From NCBI GenBank assembly GCA_033964015.1, contig JAWWUD010000052.1, positions 620,001 to 684,000 on the forward strand: 64,000 nt of DNA. Reading direction: 5' to 3'. A program made the position numbers and the translations under genes. Position 1 is the stretch's first letter. Each line of letters begins with the position of its first letter. The notes below the pieces were generated by a model, which saw only the letters and a program-made list of their open reading frames with translations, was not told the DNA's origin and did no database searches. The stretch comes from Scolanthus callimorphus (Eukaryota > Cnidaria > Anthozoa > Actiniaria > Edwardsiidae). Positions 23,705-34,874 of this stretch are shown in pieces.

Positions 23705-23870
23705 CTTCTAACACATATAAATGTGATCCGGGTTCCTTTTCCTTGATAATGTATTCATCCCTCTTAAACATTTTTTCTTGCATGCATTCAACAACTTCCC
23801 GGATTTGGGAGCCCTCAAGATTTTGAGAAAATCATTATCAAGGATTGCCTCTTTGATGAGTTCCTTGGAC
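23705..23870 (-). CDS. PRKG1: PRKG1-like common exon C1: start of CNB-A, with an apparent 1-base deletion
   Basis: The acceptor is tttttatccag and the donor gtaggg. The first 17 codons read SKELIKEAILDNDFLK, the conserved helix that starts the first cGMP-binding domain. After that the original frame leaves homology (ILRAPKSG...) and meets TAG near the exon end, while a neighbouring frame gives a good match: NLEGSQIREVVECMQ, then KRDEYIIKEKEPGSHLYVLE. One more A in the AAAA run (tttt at 23821-23824 on the plus strand) restores KNLEG. With it the exon would be 167 bases and both phases would fit L4/S1 and C2. The cause is a sequencing or assembly error, or a real null allele. It is spliced to either N-terminal module. 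Confidence 0.9.
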
Positions 23871-25109
23871 CTGGATAAAAAATAAAACATAATTATAAAC
23901 TAATATTCAATTTTCCCTAACAGATCCCTCAGCATCCTTGCGGGATACTTGCACTGCACCAATCGCTCTGGGGTCCTGGGAACTAAATTGACAAAAGTGT
24001 CGGTTTTCCTGTGGTTTCAAGGTAAGTGTTGGGTTTCCTGTGGTTTAAGATGGCAGCCATCACAACTTGAGGTGAAAGAAATTGAACGAAAATATAAAGG
24101 CAGTATTGAAGGTAAATTTACTTGTTTATGGCTGCCAGCCACTACTGATCATACATCTCCTACAGTAGAACACAGATTTTGGGCGAGAGACATTTATTTC
24201 AAATTCCTTGCAGGATGCAAGTCATCATTTCTAGCAGAGCGGGCGGGCGCATTTTTAGCTCAACTGCTCTCGGGTTAAATAATTCGGTATAGATGACTAT
24301 ACTGGTCTAATGTGCGAACCTCCCTTAGAGTTCTGTTATCAAATATTAATCAATGCAAGTCAGATATTGCTGAAACTAAAGCTTTTTAGTTCATTCTGCA
24401 ACGTGTTGAACATCAGTAGGGCTCCAAAAAAGGATGTGGGTGGGACTTGGCCTAATTGGTTAATACTATCACTTTCCGGTGCTCTATAAAGTCTCTAGTC
24501 AGGTACAAAACTCAGAAAAATTAATGTTTGGAATATATGCAGTCCATTTCTGAATTACAGACGTTTAGCTTAGGGCCTTTTGAGGCTATTATTTTCATTC
24601 AGTGGGGGGTAATTCAGACATGGACTATTCCTGACAAACAAACCCTTTGGAAAGTGGTAATTAATAAAATTTACTTGACACTCTCATAGTTCACAGACAC
24701 TCAATATATGCTGTAGAATATACTCAAACATAATAATTATATCCCCAACACTTGTCTCATATAGGTTTTTCTTCATTTCTCATTTTCTTATTTTCTCTTT
24801 CTTTGTTTGCTCACCTCATCCCTTTTTGTAGTTTATCAAAGTTTTGTTCATCTCACTGTCTGACTAGATGAGTTTTTGGCATGTTTTGCAGTTTTGTGTC
24901 ATTGAATTAAGGTAATAATACATTTATAAATAAACTTTAACTCAGCTTGATAGCTCAGCAGACACCATCATGGCACTATACATGCAAAGTAGCTAAATGT
25001 TGCACTTCTTAAAGTTGCAGTCTTAAAACAAAGAAAAAGGAAAAACTGACTCAAATTTCCTATTAGATAGATAGATAGATAGAAAACTTTATTAAAAGTG
25101 TCAAATCGC

Positions 25110-25395
25110 GCGTGTGAGGGGTGGGGGGGCTCCTCTATTTTGGGGCGGGGGTGCTTGTCATACCTTTTACGATTTAAAATCTGGCCTCTGGTACCTTTTA
25201 GGGGGTAAATTAAATTAGGAAATCAAGCAAACCACACTTGTTGGTAGCCCCAATTTCAGATGTATTCCCCCTCATAAAGTCAAAGACAAAATCAATTAAG
25301 TGACGCCATGTTTGGTACCTTTAGGGGTAAAATTGAAAGTTCCAGATGAGCACTCCCAACCCAAAATTAGGGGAAATCGCTTAGCTTGGGAAAAT
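25110..25395. repeat. Dispersed repeat, copy 1
   Basis: This shares GGCCTCTGGT, GTACCTTTTAGGG, TAAGTGACGCCAT and TTTAGGGGTAAAAT in the same order with 28995-29335. The two are diverged direct copies either side of the TTAA element. Confidence 0.7.
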
Positions 25396-25517
25396 GCTCT
25401 CATGCTAGTATATGGGGACACAACTAAAAAGGAGAGAAAATAATAATAATAAATGTAAAAATCTAAAAGCTATTTACAGTGTTATATCTTTTAATATATT
25501 ACATTTTTAAATGTTGA

Positions 25518-25800
25518 AACAACTATCCCGGAAAGGGGAGGTTAATAGTGGTGGATATATACCGAGACGCAAAGCATCAAGGTATAAAACCACTGCTAGC
25601 CACCGACCCTGAGGGGGATATTTGTTTTAGTATAACCAAGTCAGTAGAATAAAATATGGTGGATTAAGATTCAAAACGCAGTATCGCTCACAAAACGAGC
25701 TGCCATTTTTGAGAATTTTCTCAAAACAGTAATCCGCTATTTCAGGAACCAATCAGAGCACACGAAAATGACTATTCACTGATTGGTATATCTAAATATT
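25518..25800. repeat. MITE of the AACAACTATCCC family
   Basis: It shares GTGGATATATACC, AATATGGTGGATTAAG, TTTTGAGAATTTTCTCAAAA and CCAATCAGAGC with the 59310-59660 and 58200-58310 copies. The interior is palindromic. Confidence 0.7.
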
Positions 25801-26970
25801 ATTAAAATATAAACATGTATAATTCTGAATACAAATAAAGTCTAACATAGTTGTAAGTAAATAAATTTAGGAAGAACAGTGACAACAGTCTCTGCAACCA
25901 TCTCATTTCTGAATTATATATAATATAGAAAAAATAACACTCAATTTGGCCACGAGGGACGGAATACTTTTAGTTGATTTTGCTAGAGGTACCAAGTAAA
26001 CTTAAAATTCATAATGTATGTTATGTCTATCACACAGTTAAAATCCTTCAGTACACATAACGCTTAAACGCATAATTCAGGCTAGCTGGCACGAATTTTG
26101 CCCTGAGGAGGGCTTAGAATGAACCTTAGAATGAACACCTAGTTTAGATACTTCTAATCTGTTAACAAGCTTTGGTTAAAAAAAATGAAAGAATTTTATT
26201 TCTGGAATTTTCTCACAGGAACTTTTTCTGATGAAACCCACTAATGGAAATTTGAAAGTGGGATACTCATTATTAATACAATATTTTTATCTTTGATACT
26301 CTGACTGGGAAAATATATGCTTCCCATGCATGTCATTTGAATATAACCTGAACTTCCCAGGCTTAAGGAATGCACCAAAACCAGGAATACATTAACTAAG
26401 AGTGATGATCTTTCACATTGGGACTCTGCCCAGGCGCTAATAGCCAGGCATTTTTATGAGGTACACCACTGCATTGTTTTCATTGCTCAACTTCCATTTT
26501 GTGCTGTATATTTCTTCTATTTTTGGGCTTCACCAGGCACACAAATGCATGCATATTGGCATACACATAGCTACACATCTGCTGCCAACAATATGTAGAG
26601 TAAGTGCTATTTTTAGCTTCATAATTCTTTGCTGTTTTCAGCAAAATCCTAATTATATAATCTGTCTATAAACAGAATTGATGAAAGAAACTTTGCAAAA
26701 TTAATTGATTGCTACAAACAAAAGACCACTTTGAAGTAGGTTGACAAATTATTCCCTTGAAAAGAGAAACAAGGTTTCAATGAAACAAGATTCTATAAAT
26801 AGCACTTATTCGACTGTGTTGGTGGCAAACCTACTCTGAAGCCTGGAATAAATAGTACAGAGCAAAATAACAGAGGCAGAGTGGACAGACAGACAGTAAT
26901 TACCGGTATTTAGAGAGCTGTATACAAAGAGTACATAGGCGTAGCCTCTAGAAATTATATAAAGATTTAA

Positions 26971-28873
26971 GGATACCATAAACCATCGCGGGCGTCATTT
27001 GACGATTTTTTTGTTTTTATCCCAGTCAATAAGTTAGGGTAGGAACTTCAATATTCAAAAAAGAAAATTAAAATAACTTATATTTCACGAAGAAAAATAA
27101 GAAAATCTAGTTTTCAACTGTATTGTGTTACATGATTCAGGGGGTACAATCTTTTAATCTTGTTTACCTAGCCTTCGGGTCAGGAAATTGGCGCTTCTTG
27201 TGGCACATGTTCTTGCCTGGCTTTCTTCGTTGAAGAGGCACTTTGCCCATTATTTATCAAAATTTGGTTGCTGGAAATGGTCGAAGATGTTGGAGAAAGC
27301 GATTACCACAAGTACGAAAGCTCAAGCACAACATGAAATCTGAGCACAGTAATACTTTCCTGCACGCAGAGAAGGCTTGCCTCCAATTGGCCGATCGTGT
27401 CACGTTTGTTTGCCTCTTGCTGTTAGCGCTTCAGATGTTGACACTACTTCAAATGGCTATAACTCGGTATTGATTTTGCTGCCGATTCGATGGAAAGACC
27501 CAAAATGTTTGCCCACAAGGATTTGTACGATTGCCTTCAAATTTGGCGAGCAGTTAGTCAAAACATTGATCTTCGAAAGTGTGTCTGTGATTTTTGATAT
27601 TTTCATTTCTCGCACTTTTATTTCTGTTCGAATTCCGAAACTCATCAAATAAATGAACTTTCAACTTTTGGAAGTTCTTATTCTGGAATGGATTAATATA
27701 TTAAAAATCGCCAACACACTTTAGTAATTCAATAAGTGTTGATTGATTTAGGACAGAATTGAAGCCAATGCGCACATTTTGCATATTTTGAACATTTTGC
27801 ATATTTAAATCGCACCGTCTTATCGTTTTCCTTTCTGCGTTAGAGCAGATTTCGAATAATCAGAATAAAAACTGCGTCATCATAGACTTCGTTTATTAAG
27901 CTTTAAAATGATATCTAGTTTAGGCTGCATTCATTATGTATACTACAGGGGGGGGGGGCAGAGGATTTTTGGGGGGGATCTCAAATTTAGGAACTGGAAA
28001 AGGGGGGATGTCAAGTTTTTTTCATAACATGAAGGGGGGATGCATATTTTTGTTGAGGTATTATATATATTTAAGACAAGGTTGTGCAGTTTGATAGTAA
28101 ATGAAGGAAGGCTCAATTGTTGAACACCGAGTTTGAACCTCCTTCCTGAAGAAATATCACTTGCACTACTATTCTCGTGTATTCACCCTCTTTCAACTGA
28201 TATGTTGGAAAAAAAAAACTGCGCGCTTCGCGCGCATAAAGAATTATATTAAACTTAAAAGATCGTAAAAGGCCTCTTGTTTTACTACAATTCCTTGAGG
28301 TCCTCTTCAGTGGCTTTCGTCTGCCAGACAAAACGCCTTTGGACTTTTGATTAATAGTCTTGTAGCTTCATTGTCAAAATTGCGGCGCGCTTCGCGCGCA
28401 CAACGGAAAACATACCAAACAATCAAATACAAAATAAATGATACTCAGCCTATGTGTAGTAAGGCTCCAATCGAGGAGCGCACCAGATCACTTGGTAGAA
28501 AGTCACTACCGACACAAAAAAGTAAAGCCACCTAGGATTTTTATTTGCATTTTTACGCTTTGTATTTTTTTTTTATCATTGAGCCTTGTTCTTTATTTTT
28601 TGTAAAATTGATATAAATATAAATTGAAAAAATTGTCTCCGGGGTGATGGGGGGGGGGGGGGGGGGGGCATGTTTTTTCCTTTTGACCAAGAGGGGGGAT
28701 TCGTAAAAAATATGTTGTGCCTTGGGGGGATCTGAAAATTTTGCATTGTCAAAAAAATTTCCTCTGCCCCCCCCTGTAGTATACATAATGAATGCAGCCT
28801 TATTGGGGTTTATTTAAATGCGCCGCGAAGAGAATTTTTGCGCGAAGGGTACCAGCGAAGGTTTACGGTATCC
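26971..28873. mobile_element. TTAA-flanked DNA element, 1.9 kb, with a nested insertion
   Basis: TTAA borders both ends (26967-26970 and 28874-28877). The termini GGATACCATAAACCATCGC and GGATACCGTAAACCTTCGC (minus strand) are inverted repeats. The 5' part holds short open frames at 27243-27652 with no recognised domain. A second element occupies 27922-28800, close to its right end. Confidence 0.75.
27922..28800. mobile_element. Nested inverted-repeat element with G-rich ends
   Basis: AGGCTGCATTCATTATGTAT continues into ACTACAGGGGGGGG, and the right end is its complement. Inside are two GCGCGCTTCGCGCGCA-type sequences and a 20-base G run (28649-28668). No transposase is seen. Confidence 0.8.
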
Positions 28874-28994
28874 TTAAATTGGCCAGGTTTGCCTTATGGT
28901 GAAGCAATCATAGATATACATATTTGGCTATTGTACTTTTGCTGTTTTTAGGTGAAATTAATTCTTGTGGAAAAATACAAGTAAAGTAAAATAC

Positions 28995-29335
28995 AGGGGG
29001 AGACCCCTATTTTTGGGCAGGGTGATTGTTGTACCTTTTAGGGTTTAAAATCAGGCCTCTGGTTTTATGGGGTAAAACCTGCTTAAAAACTCAAAAACTT
29101 ACATTTTTTTCCAGAGAGGTACCTGTTAGAGGTCCGTTCTAGCAAATCAAGCAAATCACAGTTGTTGGTAACCTGAACTTCAGACGTATTTTCCCTCTTA
29201 AAAAAATATGAGAGAAAATTAAGAGGGAAAATATGTCTTGTTGGTACCTTTTAGGGGTCAAAATCAACTAAGTGACGCCATTTTGGTAGCTTTTAGGGGT
29301 AAAATCGAAAGTTGTCGACCAGCACCCCCACCCAA
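28995..29335. repeat. Dispersed repeat, copy 2
   Basis: This is the direct partner of 25110-25395, with an extra internal segment and a small inverted repeat near 29200-29240. Confidence 0.7.
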
Positions 29336-29377
29336 CGGCCAATAATAGTATAGAGTTCCAGTTGTCTGATCCACTTT

Positions 29378-29778
29378 TCAATAGTCTGGACCTTTTTCCA
29401 AAATGGCCGCCGCAAATTCACATGTCAAGTAAAATTAAACTGACTGAAAATCAAATACTGGCACAAGAAAGAGTATCATATTAGTAATAATTTAAATTTT
29501 CACTATGCCAAATGCCATGTCGGCTGAGAAAGCAGAGCCTGAAAATTAAAATTTTTACAGAGATTTGTATGACTGGGGGTATGATGCAAACCCCCAGTCA
29601 TACAAACGTCTGTAAATTTTCACATTTTTAACTTTCGTTTTCTCGGAAGATATTGGATATCATGCAGCGAAATTTTGTAGTTTTACTAAAGTGATGATGT
29701 GTGTTCTAGTGCTGGTGTTCATTTTTAACAAAAATCGATTTGAATTTTCGGTGGCCATTTTGGAAAAAGGTCTATTGA
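29378..29778. repeat. MITE with an internal strong hairpin
   Basis: The outer arms CCTTTTTCCAAAATGGCC and GGCCATTTTGGAAAAAGG are complementary. Within, 29548-29580 and 29589-29620 form a second hairpin (TTGTATGACTGGGGGT and ACCCCCAGTCATACAA). Confidence 0.85.
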
Positions 29779-32700
29779 ATTCAAGATGGTGGTGGTCAAT
29801 GGCAGCAGTCTAGTATTTCTGATGAAATACAAAGGATTTATTATGAGAAAATTTCAAGAACGTAACCAGGGAGAAATACAGTAAATATAATAATATGGTA
29901 ATTCAGATTGTTCACTCCCAGCAATTCTCCTGGTTTTCTTTCATGGAATTTTCTCTATAGATAACCTTTGTCTGTCATCCCTGTGTGCTTCAGATCTTTA
30001 GGCTGAGACAATAAACTAATGACTCATCTTTCAATGCTCTACCATCTATGTAACTGTAAATGGGGGCATCAAAGAGCCATGTGGATGTTGGTAGATGACC
30101 ATATTCAGTGACAACACTAACCAAGTACATGATTTTAAACTAAATGGCTGGAAAAAATTGTTTTTACTTGGCAAGACAAAAAATTGGTCTGACATTTTTA
30201 CTTTGAGTTGTCACTGAAAACTTAAAAAAATGTGATAAAATTCTAATAAAAGGGAAAATACATTTGCTACATTAGGTAAAATACACACAGATGGCAATTC
30301 AGGTATACTGAAAACTTTGCGATTCCTAGCAAAACTAAAGTTGACTTTCCCTGGGTGACACATCAAAATTGCACAAGAAAAAAACAGGACCTAGTCTGGA
30401 ACCAAAATATTTGTCACACAGCTAGTAGGCAAGCAGCTGGTCCCCATTCCCTTGTGGAAAGACCTAAGAAAATCACATCTGTAGAAGCATATAATTGTAT
30501 ACAATTATCTTCTACTAAGAACTACTATTCAGACCTTGAGAGTGATTAACATTTAAAATTTACTATAAAGAATGCTGTTTTTAAACTCTAATTAATATAT
30601 TATTAGTAGTAGTACCGTAGCAGCAGGCTAATAAAGTTTTGGATCCATTTATGCCTTATAATAATAATGTTGCTAAATGTCGTCTTCAATCAAAATCTTT
30701 TCCATATTTGACATGCCAACATTACTCGCCATAATTAAGAAAAAGTATTATTGCAATGAATATAAACAAAACATTCAGTAAATTATTAAATAAACTGAAT
30801 GGGAAAAGATACAATGCAAAAGACTCAGCTCAAGCATGCCATATTTATAACAAAATCATTTCACTGAAGAGTCAGGCATCTGTTTTCTATTTGTTACTAT
30901 AACTCAAGAACTTAAAGGCAATAGCCTGCATACCATACTTATATAATATCATGAACCATTACTATAGCAAAATGAGAAAACCCTGTTGTGTAATTTCATT
31001 TGCATGCAGGCTAATACATTGAAATGCTACATCTATGCCATCTAAAGACAAACTGCTTTAGACCAAGCAATAGTTTGGCTTATTTATTATCTATGCCAAA
31101 TTACAAGTGACAAGCTTAATGCCACTAAACCCTAGATGTTCCAGAAATGATAAATTTGCATATGGTGTATGAATTATTATTTTTCATCTAAAAATACCAG
31201 GAATATCAACCCTCACGGGACTTCAGAAATTGGAAGAAACCTTGTGACTTCAGATGAAAGAAAACTGGGAGAAATACAATAAAATTATATGGCAACTCAG
31301 AAAACATTTGCCAGGAGACGGGAGTGAAAATCTTGACACTCCATGGCAAAACCGGGAGAGTTGACATCCCTGATATACATACCAGATGAGAGCAGATGAA
31401 AAGAGCAAATATAAAAATTGTGAGGTCTTATGAAATAAATCACTGGCAAATATAGTTCCTTTATAATTACATTTAAATGCAATATTTCAAAATGGTTTGA
31501 TTGAAATATGAAAAATAATTACTGACAACAAAGAAATGGAATGGTGTTTGTAAACTAATTTAGTATGTAAAAGATCCAAGATGATAATATCAAAGTTTTA
31601 AATTCATCACTTTGGGGTTGGAATTAAATGATTTCATTGAATGTCTGAGCCTTTCAGTAAAGCATCAATTATGTTAAAAAGCATTTTGTTAGTACCACAG
31701 CATATTGTTTTGGTATACACTAGGCTAATCCTTACAAATTATTGTACTATACAATTGTAGAGAACTGCACTTTACTGTGTAGCTAAAATGTCATTGGTAA
31801 ACTTAAAAACAGCAGTAAAGTGTCAATATTCATGTTAAAGATCTCACTTTCCTTCAACATACTGTGTGTATCTGGAGAAAATGGTGTTTTCAAAAAAAAA
31901 TAATAATTTTGCACTGAAAGTGTGCACTTATGTGAATTAATTTAATTATAACAAGTATTTCCTAATGTTCAAATTAGAAGACTGTAAACTTGAGGGGATA
32001 CCTTGAGAGTAGATGAACAACAGGAAAAGATATGAGTAAATTATGTGTTATCTACTAGGAAAACATCGGTGGGTAGAGCAGTGAAAATGCAGTACAATAG
32101 CCACAAAACACTTTTTGTTTCTCCCAGGGCACAACAATTCTCAAAAAAGATGATGGATTAGTTTAGCCTGACAACTACACAATAAACTGGCATTTGGCAA
32201 ACAAATTTGAAATTGAAGTACTTTTCAACTCAAATACATTTGACTTTTTGTACAAGTTAAAGGAATCTTTGTTCAAATACTCCTGAAATACGCCAAGCCA
32301 GAAATGCTTAGTTATGCTTCTGTAGGCTTTGCAGAAAATTAGAGCTTTATCCCTCAGCAAAAATTAAGATTACCCCTAAAACGCCTGAGGGAAAAATTTG
32401 CAAAGCAAAACAGTGATTTGAATTTTGGATCTCACTATGGGAGACATAATATATGAAAATAACCCTCATAGCTTATAGAATACACATTAGGGAACAGTTT
32501 TTTCAATTTGTATTTTTTGGATACTAGTTAGAATTTAGAGCAGTAAGAAACATGTTTGGGGCATTTTTATGGGAAAGTAATTAGTTCAGAAAGTATGGGT
32601 CATAAAATAAATGAGGTATTTCACGCTTGTAATGTTCCTAGCAGCTTTTTGTTTATACTCAGTCAATAATTCATGCGAATAAGGTTTAAGAGCTAGGCTT

Positions 32701-34454
32701 GATGGATGAGCATAGTTTGCTTAAAGATTATAACCTTAAAAATTAAGGGTTGGTTCACCTTGCATATTAATTTATTTAAATATTCATTATAAGTTGTGGG
32801 GAATGAAGGCCAGAGCTAGAGGCTTCAAAATGCACGTAGTAGTTTAGCTCTTTTAAGCAAGAAAAAAAAATTGGAAAAAGTATGCAAAACAGTTTTCCAG
32901 GCCAAGATATCTTGGTTGATTTAGTAGGAGAAAAACTCATTTTATTTAATATTAGCTCACATAATATGGTTTTTAAATCTTGTCAATTGGCCAGACCTAT
33001 AAATAAAGAAAAGCTCTTGAAAACTGCACAAAATTGAAGATCAGATATATCAAATTCAAGTGAAATATTGTGTCTGGAACTTTGAAAGTGGATTAAAAGA
33101 AAGGGCTTGTAGTAAACACGCGAAATGGTGTGTTAGCAACCATGATTTCAGTCACTTCTATGAATAAAACCCTAAAACTTACAACTTTGGGTATTATGTT
33201 CACTTATCAAATACAATATCAGATAATTGTAGCTTATCTCCTGTTTTCTTAGAACTCGACCAAAGCAATTTCGATTCCGGCGTGAATAAAACCATAACCT
33301 AGTTAAAAATTCGTTGGGTCTTGTGGAATAATAAACAAAGGTACAAGCTAATCTCTTAGCCAGAGCTTCGGAAACAAATTGCTTAAATAATCAATATGTT
33401 CCAATGCAATTTGCAGGTAAAATTGATTATCTAAGGTAGATATTAGCTTGTAGAACGCCAGAACCAATGTGTTGAGTTTATTTGCGGAGTTTAGAGGCCG
33501 TTTTGACAAATGTTTTGGAGCAGAAGGCTGCAAATTAAGCTGACAAGTTGGTTTAAAATACATGATAAAAGCAAGCGAACTGACAAAATACCTGCACTAA
33601 ATGAATTTTAGCACTTTTTTAAGGATCCGATAAACAGAAGGAAATCAACATATTCGACCACAGAGAGGAAAAAATTACATTAATGTAAAATAAAAACATC
33701 AGCCGCTAAAAAACATTGGAATCAAGCCTGTAGGTCAAAAAGTATCCACAACATTTAATGTGCTGAGCCGAGCAATTGAATGCACAACTCAACGCTATAA
33801 ATCTGCTAGAAATTCGATACTGCACAGGGCCAAAATCGCGCTACTTCAACTGAAATGGCTACTTTAGTTCGGTTCTGCGGTATAATTCTAGCAGTCGGTT
33901 ACTTCGCTATAGGAGGGAGTTAGTCGAATGTCCATAACAATCGGGGCCATGTTTTTAGTGCGTATAAACAAAATAGAACGCTCTCCCCGAAACATAGTAG
34001 CACAGAATTTAGCTATCGCATTCAGATCAAGTTACCCCGAACTCGCGCGTGCTCGTTTATCTGCTTCAAAAAGCTTCTAAGTAAGTCATGATACAAAACC
34101 GGCTGACTTTTGCAAGCTAACACCGTTTTATCCGCTCCAGTGTGACTTCCAAACCTGCTCTTTCTAGTGTATCTATGAAAGTCGATGCGCGTATTTCGGT
34201 ATGCAAAATACAACACCAGATTCAACCTCGTTGGTTACTATAAGCTTTAAATCCCTCGAACCCAAGATAAAATTGTAACCGGTGTCATTAATACTCAAAT
34301 AAAGGCAAAGATCTCAAAGCACAATTGTACTGAATTCAAGGGAAGCAAGTACAGAGTTTGTGACCTCATAGAACACCATAAGAGCTTATAAGTTTTTAAA
34401 CCCAAATGTAAATTGATGCATATAATAACGCGAATTAACAATTTCAAAGCTTGC

Positions 34455-34747
34455 CTGGAGTTTTTCGTGTGCCGCTGAAGGGGCTTGGAACTCTCCTGTA
34501 CTTGTTTAGCGCTTTGTGGTTCTGCCGATATTCCCTGCCGTTGGTTTCTAGCCCTTGGTTCTCTGCCACTGCCGCTCGCAGGAGGCTGCAGTACCGATCT
34601 GTATTTGTCCAACTCGCTTTCGAGTCTCCTAATAACCTCGTCCTTTCTCCTAACCTCTTGCTCCAAAGCCATAATCCGCGAGTCTTTCATTTTTAACTCG
34701 CTGTTTTTCTCCTGTAGAGCGTGTTGTAGCTCGCGTAGGGAACCCAT
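34455..34747 (-). CDS. PRKG1: PRKG1-like short isoform first coding exon (beta-like), GC splice donor
   Basis: The ATG at 34747-34745 opens 97 codons starting MGSLRELQHALQEKNSELK, closely matching the vertebrate PRKG1-beta start (family knowledge). A leucine-zipper helix spans residues 1-53 (ALEQEVRRKDEVIRRLESEL, DKYRSVL). The pseudosubstrate RQGISAEP is at about residues 70-77. The frame stays open past the exon, but homology ends at KNS. There the sequence is CTCCAG followed by GCAAGC, a GC-type donor whose phase 2 fits exon C1 (AG+G gives RSKELI). A GT alternative, CAA|GTACAG, is phase 0 and would break the frame. An in-frame ATG at 34834-34832 could add 29 residues but lacks family support. 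Confidence 0.9.
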
Positions 34748-34826
34748 TTTGCTGTTGGATCGCTTGAAACATAGGCACCCTCGACTATTACTCGCTCGCG
34801 TTGCCGTATGAAGACTCGCTGGACCA

Positions 34827-34874
34827 GCATGCATTGTGGGCCGAATCGCGGCTTTACCAAAGCACTATGGGTAA
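34827..34874 (-). promoter_or_regulatory. Candidate core promoter with two ZNF143/Staf-like motifs, short isoform
   Basis: On the minus strand, CCCACAATGCATGC (34840-34827) and TTACCCATAGTGCTTTGG (34874-34857) resemble the core of the Staf/ZNF143 site CCCANMATGC. The second has one core mismatch. They sit about 80-130 bases upstream of the beta-like ATG, with no acceptor-like tract nearby, as expected for a first exon. The match was made by eye, so this is a weak inference. Confidence 0.3.

Larger units (their letters stand above)
23871..34454. other. Intron upstream of C1, no exon found
   Basis: This 10.6-kb stretch is the intron for the short form and part of the intron for the long form. 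Apart from the listed repeats, 23.9-25.1, 25.9-26.9 and 29.8-34.4 kb are AT-rich with no supported exon or RNA gene. Confidence 0.6.

Noticed and set aside
34501..34520. GT donor CAA|GTACAG in the beta-like exon
   Set aside because: It is phase 0, which would not fit the phase-2 acceptor of exon C1, and would drop residues before KNS.
34748..34834. Upstream in-frame ATG extending the beta-like isoform by 29 residues
   Set aside because: The family start MG[ST]LR matches the inner ATG, and the extension looks like 5' untranslated sequence.
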